Shown piece after piece: positions 55,253-64,000 of a stretch of DNA of 64,000 nt. Every line of letters starts with the position of its first letter. Positions within the stretch are counted from its first letter, which is position 1. Position numbers and translations under genes: made by a program. Where the stretch lies: the NCBI RefSeq assembly GCF_016086655.4, contig NC_052139.2, forward strand, positions 27,284,002 through 27,348,001, in the 5' to 3' direction. The notes beneath the pieces were generated by a model. That model made no database searches and was not told the origin of the DNA. It saw only the letters and a list, made by a program, of their open reading frames with translations. This stretch comes from Lepeophtheirus salmonis (lineage: Eukaryota; Arthropoda; Copepoda; Siphonostomatoida; Caligidae).

Positions 55253-57958
55253 ATGAGTTTAAGTAACATATCACGGACGTTTTATTTCCAAAGGGCCTGT
55301 TCAACGTCGACAAATCGTATTGTCAAATTCTTTAAGGGATCCTCGAAAGTTCCTTCTTTGTCAGAGCATGAAAAAACATTAGAGGCAGAGGAAGGACTCC
55401 GGAAGGGACTTGAGGAGGAAAGACGATTGGAGGATTTTAAACGACTAAGAAATGTATCGAAAATTAGTGCATCCCATCGACGTCAAATTGAAGGGAAACA
55501 TCCACTGCAAGGGATCTTATATCCCATGGAGAGTCATCACAAATCCCAGGCCTATCGAGTAAGGCGCACTGCTTTGAATGCTAAGAAATTAATTTATCAG
55601 AATACAAATGATAATTAACAAGATTGTGCACGATTCAGTTCAATGATTACCTTTTATAGAATGAGTATTTATTCGAATCAATAGATAGCGTTTTAATGTG
55701 ACGTTTGCATTGTTGATGATGACTATTTTGGGGCTTAGTTTTTTTACAATGATAACCCTTTTTTAAATGAGTCTTCAGAAAAATAATCAAATATTGTATT
55801 TCCAAATGGGACCAACAAATAAATGGACTTTAGCCTTACTCTCTATCTAAAATCTGTCCCTCTAATGCTAGTTTTTACAATACAGTATTAAAAATCTGTA
55901 TTACATCGTTATACAATCCTATTTCCATATTGTATGTAAAATTATTACAGAGGGAATGTTAATATATTTGAGTTTAATTATCCTTCTTTTCTCGGTACCA
56001 CTCCATCAAACAAAAATAATTGTACAAATTTAGACATTTAATACGAATTCTCAGTACATACACATTACATTGATTTAATTCATATCAAGTTTTGTCATTA
56101 GCATCAAGTATTATTCAATGCAGCTGTTAAGTCTTCTTTTATTTTTACAGACATTTGATGAAGCTTCATCAAAATTAATGACTAATTTGTCCATTATTAA
56201 CATATAAACTTTGAACCCCCAAAATGGCGTCTCCTCCAATTATGATGTCAGTGAAAACACTCTATTAAGGGATACATATCCTAATTTATACCTCTTAGCC
56301 ATCATTTTGCATAGAAAACTACCTAACAAACCTGAATTATGAAATGGTGTCACCAAGCCAGCCTCAAACATTTACTTGATTACATACTTCATGACATCTA
56401 CCACTCAATTAAAAAGACCAAAAACCTAACTTAACACTTTTTTTTACATCGAGAAATATGTAGTGCAGGTCAGCATGATTTGAAATAAATTGACCTTATA
56501 TTCTGTAATAAATCATAATTTATAATAAAAATTAAAATTTGATCATGAAAATGATCATCTCACAATTTATCGAACAAAGGCCGATAATTAAAATTACCTC
56601 GTCTTGGTTCTTGTTTGTTGATTCCGGATCTAGAATCTGAACCATCTGATCTAAATAAATGGAAACTTTGTACTAATTTAATAAATATTACTTATATTGT
56701 ATAAATAATTATGAATATATCCACCATAGGCGAATATGTTTGGAAAGTATGGAGAGAGCACAGGTATTGATCCAGGTATCTGCTGGCCCACGCCACAAGA
56801 TCTCCAGGAGAAACAAGAATACGAAAAGGTTTTCTACGATAACAAGGATCTTTTTATAATTATGAAAGAACAATCCGAAAAAGAGGCCGCTGTTGAGGAA
56901 AAGGAACGGAGACGTGAAGAAGAAATCCTCAAGAATATTAAAAACATGGATAAATCACTATTGGAGTGGAAGAATAGAATCAATATGAGGAACAAACAAG
57001 CTGAGAAGGAGAGGATTCGTAAATTAGCCATTCTCAAAGAAGTGAGTTTTAATAGTAATTAATGATTGAGGTTAAACTAGATTGACCATCCGTCCTCTTT
57101 TATTCGGGTATGTCCTCTTTTATACATGCCCGAAGACATGTTATAGATCCATGAAATGTCCGGTTCCAGTTTCACTAAATATTTTATTCAAAGGAAAACA
57201 AGTTCCAAAAAATATTTTCTTAGAAAAATTAGTGTTGTGTCAGTTCTTATGTCTTTGGACTAATTCTATCAGTCCTTGGAACAAGGTTGTCGGACTTTCA
57301 GTGCTAGAACTGGTTAAAAAAATAAATAAATAAAGTTAAGTGACATCATGAAGGACCAATATTTATTAGTTTTAAGTGTGATATGCAGGGCTGAACTGGA
57401 CATAATGCAGTCTTCAGCCCTTAATATGGATCGACAAAACACTATAAAAAATCAGAATGTATTATTTTTTATCCCTCCTTCCCCCTAAAACCGACACTCA
57501 TCGATCCCAATGTTGATTTGGTCTGCTATGACTAAATAAAATTAACTCTGATAGGGCCCAGTGTCCTCTTTTTATAAATCAAATTATGGTCATCCTAGAC
57601 TATACTTATATATCTATACATGATGTGTACAAATTGCAATTTTGTAACTTGTATAACGAAATTGTACATGTTGGAGCCAAAAAATGGAAGGAATAATTTG
57701 TTGGTTTCTTAGAATGACACACATTCCAATTCAATTATGGGTTTTAAAACGAAGAAATTGCAATTTGTACAAACATGGCTACTTGTATACATAACATATT
57801 AACATTTTGACATATTTTAGCTTCGTCAAGAGTATGGATATGAAGTTGATCCTGACATTCCATCTCATGCAAGCAAAATTGCCGAAAAAGAGGCCGAGTA
57901 TCTACAAAAGGAAAAAGAAGCAAAGAAGGCCAAGAAAAATGCCAAAATGCAGACCTAA
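55253..57958 (+). CDS. GADD45GIP1: Mitochondrial ribosomal protein mL64 (GADD45GIP1/CRIF1)
   Basis: Three exons, join(55253..55558, 56730..57041, 57821..57958), 251 residues, both junctions phase 0: CGA|GTAAGG ... CACCATAG|GCG and GAA|GTGAGT ... ATTTTAG|CTT. The join gives HHKSQAYRANMFGKYGESTG, matching the mL64 pattern of an H...Y.R...FGxYG block followed by GIDPGICWPT and LKELRQEYGYEVDP. The N-terminus (SRTFYFQRACSTSTNRIVKF) looks like a mitochondrial presequence. The C-terminal half is a Glu/Lys-rich coiled coil. In the family, this protein sits at the exit-tunnel side of the mitochondrial large subunit and is needed for synthesis and insertion of OXPHOS subunits. Intron 1 (1171 bp) hosts a MITE (55687-56264). 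AATAAA at 58135-58140 is a likely poly(A) signal. Confidence 0.92.
55687..56264 (+). mobile_element. MITE in intron 1 of the mL64 gene
   Basis: The left end AGCGTTTTAATGTGACGTTT ... CTATTTTGGGGCTTAG is inverse to the right end CCCCCAAAATGGCGTCTCCT ... GATGTCAGTGAAAACACTCT. It belongs to the family of 21331-21628 and 17808-18318. Confidence 0.7.
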
Positions 57959-58205
57959 CATTCAAATTATACTTTGATTCCTATATCTTTTGTATTATAT
58001 CGCCTATTTATGAACAATGGTTGCGTTGTTATTTTTTGTTCCAATATGTCATGATGTAGTTTATTATTTTTATAATTTACATGCATATCCATTCAAGGTC
58101 TATTAATAATAGTAATGGTAGTTATGTTACTTTGAATAAAAATGATTTTGAGGATATTTTGTACTAAGACGATAAAGACTGAGGATTCATGATAAATTAT
58201 CCCGA

Positions 58206-59391
58206 GAACATCTCAGTGTCTCAGGCAGTGGTAGACAACAATTGCGAATGGCAAGCCAACTTTTGTCAAGAACCATTGTTTGTGCCATGACTGTCACTTA
58301 TTTTTATGGCAATCAAAAAACAAAACATGCAGATGATGTTCATACAATTAATGACTGGTTTGCTTGTATAAATGGACATATAGTTGGTGATTCAAATATA
58401 TTAAAATGTGGGCTTAGAAGACATTTGTATGAACAAGTGGAGGCTCTGAATAAAATGAAGGGCTTAATTATGACTATAAAGATAAATGCGGTATTGAATT
58501 TGTTTCCATGGCAAAGGGGAGTTCTTCTGTCTACAGAATCGACAATAGGTCTTCAAAACGATCTAAAAAGGCGAGGTATAGAATATTTTATAACTGCTCG
58601 CTTAAATCAAGATGAAGATGTTATTGAGAATTATTTTTTTTAAGACTAAGAGCTCTTGGAGGATATAATTTTTCATCCATCCTCGTCTGAGTTTATTCAA
58701 AGACTTAGAATTTTAATTATCGGAAATAATCAAAATCTCTTCATATAAAAACTTACTGATCAAACAAATGATACATTTATATCTCAAGAAGTTGTTAGGG
58801 AATTGAATATTATACTGACAACCATTCTCAAGGTAGGATATTGACAATCAGGTCTTGCCGGTAAATGCTTCGGAAAATTAAGATGATTCTGATATTACAG
58901 AATTAACTGAATTTTCCAGTTTAAACTTCGACACAAGCATGCAAAGACTCGTACGTGACCGGATGGATTGCGTCAAAATTCAAAAATATTTATCCTGCGC
59001 TAGGATCTAAAACTTGTATGAGAATTCCTGGAACCTCCACTTCTTCGTCATAGGTTATGCATATATCAAATGGAGGACTCAAAATCCTTCAAATGAGTTC
59101 TTCGAACTTTACAAAGGATTATAAAATGTATTTTTTAACTTTCATGGTCATTAAATTGATCGAAATGAAAGGCCCATCGAAAGATTTACAATATCTGTAA
59201 AGAAAAATATCCTCCATCATCTGAAGCTATAATAATGCGTTTTGCTCGAGTGAGGACATATATAAGAATTTCATCATGAAATAAAGAACTACAGCTGGAT
59301 ATTGCTTCCAACAGAATAAGGAAACTAAAACAAATTGGCCGATTTACTTATTAATCCTTGTGATTGGATGATTTTTATAAAAACTTTTGAT
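58206..59391 (+). mobile_element. Second P-element / THAP9-like remnant
   Basis: Opens with EHLSVSGSGRQQLRMASQLL, the P-transposase 'H...S..RMxVxxAxQVLS' region. It continues with TINDWFACINGHIVGDSN, NLFPWQRGVLLSTESTIGLQ and ITARLNQDEDVIENYFF (58242-58643), then broken C-terminal pieces (FVIGYAYIKW; FNFHGH at about 59140) to about 59391. It overlaps the core and C-terminal regions of the 2.8-kb remnant but is clearly diverged from it. Many stops follow 58643. Confidence 0.8.
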
Positions 59392-60267
59392 GATTAAAAA
59401 TGAAATGATATATTTATTATACGGAAGAAAATATGAGGAGTACAAAAGTTAAAATGGAAATTTGATTTTTCGAATTTTGCCTCCCTTAAGAAAGTATGTT
59501 CCTTTTTTCCATATAAACAATTATTACGTTTCTACACTTTTAAAACTGTCAACCTAAATTTTATGAATATTTAGAACTTTTGATAAGCGATGGTGGGAAA
59601 TTGTCGTTGGAGTGAAGAAGATTGGATATAATGATGGGGACTGTTCCTCACCATATTTATTATTACCTAATACTAGACGTAAATTGCATATTTATTCAAT
59701 CTAATTGACATATTATTTGAAGATTGTATAATATAGTAATAATAGATAATTTCTGTGTTAATTGCGCACTGACGTCACTTGTTTCCTTTTATGCTATTCA
59801 CTACACAGGTTCACTCTTTTTTCCTTTTTTTTTTCTTTTCTTTTTTTTGTATTGCCCAGACCTTATTACTAATAAGTTAATAGATATACCTTGACATCCA
59901 TTGGCCGGTATAAATAAATGTATTAAATTATATAAGTCTGAAAAAACACCTGATACGGTCATTTATTTTTTTTGTTTATTAGATTTTAATTGTCGACACT
60001 TGGTGATCCATAAAAGTAAATTTTTCATATCGGTAAAAATCCACACCCCTCCCTCTTATTTTTGATTTTAAAGTACTTCATCAGGACTCTTAGGTAACGA
60101 AACTACTCCATACTCATGTTTAATTATCAGGTTGAAGATGCCAAACTTATTAATATTTAGTCGAATTCCAGTGCGATTATCAAGACCGCCTTTCGGAAAT
60201 TATTTAATTAGGTTATAGGTTTATTTCTCTTAATTGAATGCATAATATAAAATAATTCCTCAGGAAA
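59392..60267. other. Intergenic upstream of FLAD1
   Basis: No gene seen. There is a pyrimidine-rich tract (about 59818-59850) and one TGACGTCA (59770-59777). The FLAD1 promoter should be within the last few hundred bases. Confidence 0.4.
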
Positions 60268-61821
60268 ATGTCGTTCATGACTGCTGGTGTACTCATAATC
60301 GGGGATGAGATTCTCAAAGGGCAGGTCAAAGACACTAATTCTCATTTTATTGCTCAAAAATGCTACGAGCTTGGAGTGTCTCTCAAACAAATTCGAGTCG
60401 TTCCAGATGATGTGTCTGTTATATCAAATAACATAAAGGAAATTTCTAAATTACATGATGTAGTTATATCCTGTGGAGGCATTGGTTCTACTCATGATGA
60501 TGTTACATTTGAGGCTGCAGCCAAAGCATTCGATGATGTTCTCCATCCTCGAAAAGAATTGGTTGATTTCTTCTACGACTACTTCAAAATCCCTACTGAA
60601 AATAAGGAGCATCCTACTCTCAAAATGACGCGTATTCCGAGTAAGGTAGATGCCGTCATTCAACTTATCATTGGTTCATTAACATTCCCATTCAATTTAG
60701 GCTAAACTCAATTATGGAGAGGATATGAAGTTCCCTGTTGTATCCATGGAAAATGTTTACTTTTTCCCTGGGATTTCTCAGCTCCTTGAGAGGAGTTTTA
60801 CTCGCATTTCCCCAGTTATTTTCGCATCCTCTAAAACGAATTTTTATACGAGAAAAATTTACTCAAGGGAAAATGAAGTTTCCATCGTTAATGACTTAAA
60901 TATTCTCGTTAAGAAACATCCAGAGGTTATATTCGGGTCATATCCTTTAATTGGTCATCATTACTATAAAACTAGATTTACTCTAGAATCTAGAAATGAA
61001 GATCTGACGGAAAAAGCATATCAGGACTCATTAAAAACAATCCCTCAGATTTTAAAAGACTTTGACGATACTCCTCACATGGGTAATGTATATGATAAAA
61101 TATTGGCTTTCATTGACAAAGAAGGAGAAGATGATCTCAAAACTGTAGTAAATGAGTCTTTTGATGTATTTGATAAATGTTTCTCGGATTATGGTTCCGA
61201 GAATACCTTTGTTTGCTTTAATGGTGGAAAAGACTGCATTGTAACTCTGCACTTGTTGGCGGCCTATGTTTGGAGGTGAATTGATTTTATTTAGTTATTT
61301 TAAGCATAATATTTTTTATATTTATGTTTAGGTCAGGAGATAAAGAATCTCGTATTAATTCTGTTTATATTCGTGAAAGTGATCCCTTTCCTGAAGTGGA
61401 AAATATAATTACTAAAATGAAACAAGACTACTATTTAAATTTAACAACACTCACTGGAAGTATGAAGAGCTGTCTTCAAAATCTATTGGTTTTACATCCA
61501 TCATGTCAAGCCATGGTTCTCGGTACTCGAGGAACGGATCCTTATTCCTCAGACTTGAAGCATTTCTCTCCGACCGATGAGGATTGGCCAAAGATTATGC
61601 GAGTTAATCCAGTCCTGAATTGGAATTATCAACAAATATGGAGATTTATTCGTGGACTCTATCTTGATTATCCCCTCCTCTATGACAAAGGGTTTACCTC
61701 ATTAGGTAGTCTCCATAATACAAAGCCAAATCCACATTTGAAAATTGATGACGGCACAGAGAATTATCATCCAGCATTTATGTTGGAAGATGAAAAATTC
61801 GAGAGAGCTGGTAGAATTTAA
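60268..61821 (+). CDS. FLAD1: FAD synthase (FLAD1)
   Basis: Three exons, join(60268..60645, 60701..61275, 61332..61821), 480 residues; introns of 55 and 56 bp (AAG|GTAGAT...ATTTAG|GCT, phase 0; TGGAG|GTGAAT...TTTAG|GTC, phase 2). The N-terminal molybdopterin-binding-like domain (about residues 5-180) has GDEILKGQVKDTNS (12-25) and SCGGIGSTHDDVTFEA (68-83). The C-terminal PAPS-reductase-type domain has the ATP loop VCFNGGKDC (residues 297-305) and LGTRGTDPYSSDL, then NPVLNWNYQQIWRFIR. It adenylylates FMN with ATP to make FAD; the N-terminal domain has FAD hydrolase activity in mammals. The length equals the shorter human isoform; no mitochondrial presequence is visible. AATAAA at 61879-61884. 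Confidence 0.95.
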
Positions 61822-62305
61822 TGCATGTGGCCTTATGTCTAACTCGTCCAATATTTATTTATAATTTATTGCCACAAAAATAAAATTACATTTTTTACGG
61901 ATTATTATGATTTACTCATGAGTACTAAATATATATGTTTTTTATACATAATGACGGAATTTTTGTAGAGGAATAACAATGTTTAGAGATTAGAAAAGAT
62001 AAAACGGTTGTTGTATTTGTTCTTTCTTTAATAAATCATCGTGGTTTTCCTATAAAGCAGTGAATAACAATCGTAACTAGGTTCCTATAAGGCCTTCATA
62101 AAAGTTATTTGTTTGATAACACATGTCCTTGTGTTGAATTTCTTGTGTTAATATTAATACGACTCTCATTATAATAATCAACTAAACTAAAATTTATTTT
62201 GTAAAATTTTCAATTGCCCTTGATTAATCGAGAAACAAGTATTCGGAAAAGAAAATATAGAGAGGAATTTTTAAGTACGGATTTACTTCCATTGTCGATG
62301 TAGGA
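61822..62305. other. FLAD1 3' flank
   Basis: Contains the FLAD1 poly(A) signal and AT-rich sequence; no gene. Confidence 0.45.
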
Positions 62306-62436
62306 ATTGAAAAGCCACAATATCTCATTTGCAACTAAATTATGTCAGCCGAATCGATTAAGGCCAACCAAATGAAAAATCATATTGACACTAAACATGC
62401 TTATTTTGGTAAGGAAGTCCAGTATTTTAAAAAAAG
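62306..62436 (+). pseudogene. ZBED-type hAT transposase, BED-finger fragment
   Basis: The frame reads IEKPQYLICN, one stop, then IMSAESIKANQMKNHIDTKH followed by AYFGKEVQYFKKS. It matches the CxxC...LKxHxxxxH...FF pattern of the BED finger in ZBED5/SCAND3-like hAT proteins (second Cys replaced). The rest of the transposase is not visible downstream. Confidence 0.6.
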
Positions 62437-63599
62437 CTGATGGTATCAAATTAACAAAAAAACAGGCTTAATTTTGACAGCAAGTACCAACAGCAAAATA
62501 TGGCAGTCATTAGCTCCAAAAATGTAGTGAAGGTGGATCAATCAACTAATTTTATCACTGGGATCACCGCAACTTGGCAAATGTTATCAATGGTTCACGG
62601 GACCAGAAAGATTGGTAACTGCTTCTCTTAAAAAAAGAATTTGTTGCAAATAGTTTTAAAAATGCATATTTTATAAATATTTATCTATTTAAATATAATT
62701 ATAATAGTTGTCCTGCACTAATGCTAACAAGGGTCTTAATTTCAATGTTATTGTTTGCTTAATTTCAAATGATTTTTAATATCAATTATTAAATTGATAG
62801 AATTCACATTACCACACGTAAATCAGATAATATTAAGTACTAATGGGTAGTGCTACCTAAACAGTGTGTCTTGAGGAAAGTTCAAGTGTGCCGTACGTGA
62901 CAAATATATATTATTTGCAATAGATTATAATAATCCAAGTTTAACTAAAACAGGCGTGTCAAGAAACTTTTATTTGTCTTTTGATGCCCCTTGGTCACAA
63001 AAAGTTTTGGGAGCCACTGTCTCTGGGGACATTGAATTACTAGGTTTCCAGCTTTAGCCGGGTTAAGTATGAGCTTAAACATAGGGTTCTCAAGTTTTTA
63101 AACATATGCTTGAGTGAGACTTTGAGATCTTATATGAATTTACAACATAAGAAAATGGTATTTGAGATGGGAAAATTCGGTTACAAAAAAATAAAGAATT
63201 ATCTTCCTACATAATCTCCAGACACGAAGGAACTGGCCGTGTTTCTGAGGAAACTGATGTCTTAATCTTCTTTGAGTGGTCAGTTACATGAAAGGCAAAC
63301 TCGTCAGTCAAGAAAGTAGTGAGCCACAGATACTGCATAAAAAGAAAAAAAATCTAGCTTATATTGAAACATGAAATAAACCGTACTTTCTTGCAATCTT
63401 TAAAATTATTCTTTAACTCTCAAATTTTCATAGGAGATAGAAACGGAAAAAGTAATACATAGTTATATAACTATAATATAATGAGGAAAAATTCCAAATT
63501 TTCGGTTAGGGCAAATTTAATTATATCGTATCTGGGTACCTCGAATACGGGTCCAAGATCCATCCTACCTCTACTTTTGCATCCTGATTACCACACATT
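62437..63599. other. Intergenic, no gene seen
   Basis: AT-rich; the frame at 63481-63678 merges into the hAT fragment below and is not supported as a gene. Confidence 0.4.
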
Positions 63600-63789
63600 T
63601 AAGGTTGATAATTTTTGTAAGGATACAAAAGCGTGCAAGGAGAAGGGAATCAATACTTATGGGCTATGGCATCATTGATGAAGTAATAAACATCTTCTTC
63701 TATCAACTCCCGCCTTATTATTCAATATTAATTTAATATTAGATACTGAAGGTCGATTGAGAACTGAATAAAATGTCTAAAATAACGTG
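63600..63789 (+). mobile_element. Terminal fragment of CGGBP1-like hAT
   Basis: Starts TAAGGTTGATAATTTTTGTA, then AAAAGCGTGCAAGGAGAAGG; it aligns with the inverted right end of the 4642-7427 element (ACATCTTCTTCTATCAA, TATTATTCAATATTAAT, CCTAAAATAACGT) for about 190 bp and then stops. Confidence 0.75.
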
Positions 63790-64000
63790 GACTACATAAA
63801 TTTGTATTTTTCGACGAATTAATTTTTTCTAAACAATTAATCCGATTTTCTTTCGGAAACAGTGCCACAAATTCCACTTAAAGTCACATAAATCCATCGT
63901 CATAATAAAAAAAATAGAAATTGATAGATTATATTTGAAAGGCATCATAAGGCCGACTAAAATATCATAAATCCCCGCCAAAAAGGATATTCCCTATATC

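Overview
The window looks like nuclear DNA of a small crustacean, most likely a copepod of the salmon-louse type (Caligidae). The evidence is indirect: an AT-rich background, metazoan genes with short introns (about 52 to 150 bp apart from two larger ones), GT-AG splicing with one apparent GA-AG intron, and a very dense load of decayed DNA transposons (hAT, mariner, P/THAP, MULE). Species assignment is inference; no marker gene is present.

Host genes, in order: MCPH1/microcephalin (10300-12926, -, 2 exons); a DEDDh 3'-5' exonuclease (13569-14294, +); a short TOX-family HMG-box protein (14638-15255, -); a multi-C2H2 zinc-finger protein (15504-17537, -, 2 exons); USB1, the U6 snRNA 3'-end phosphodiesterase (20419-21165, +); a WD40-repeat protein (40413-42362, -, 5 exons); a small single-pass membrane protein (54446-54730, -); GADD45GIP1/mL64, a mitochondrial large-ribosomal-subunit protein (55253-57958, +, 3 exons); and FLAD1/FAD synthase (60268-61821, +, 3 exons). 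Two clusters stand out: 10.3-21.2 kb (chromatin, DNA and RNA maintenance) and 54.4-61.8 kb (mitochondrial ribosome and flavin cofactor supply). I see no operon logic; proximity seems to reflect gene density between transposon-filled stretches.

Mobile DNA fills the rest. 1.85-4.1 kb: broken P-element/THAP9-like transposon with a duplicated THAP-proximal segment. 4642-7427: CGGBP1-like hAT with an internal tandem duplication, bounded by an exact 8-bp target-site duplication. 23.36-29.64 kb: a second copy of that hAT, split by a 4348-bp hAT (24266-28613) that has its own 8-bp duplication and a nearly complete transposase gene. 31.6-36.16 kb: a non-LTR retrotransposon with ORF1, endonuclease, reverse transcriptase and poly(A) tail. 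37.65-38.32 kb and 63.6-63.8 kb: further fragments of the CGGBP1-like hAT. 43.0-45.2 kb: two oppositely oriented copies of one non-autonomous hAT-like element. 46.6, 51.8, 53.4, 21.8 and 31.5 kb: mariner remnants, three of which share one internal deletion. 49.87-51.0 kb: FLYWCH/MULE transposase remnant. 58.2-59.4 kb: second P-element remnant. Several MITE and foldback families, some with TGACGTCA in their termini, fill the spaces.

The points most worth checking are the composite and nested hAT elements, the GA-AG intron in the WD40 gene, the mariner family amplified after losing its catalytic core, two almost spacer-free palindromes with the same 13-bp centre, and the nine TGACGTCA octamers.
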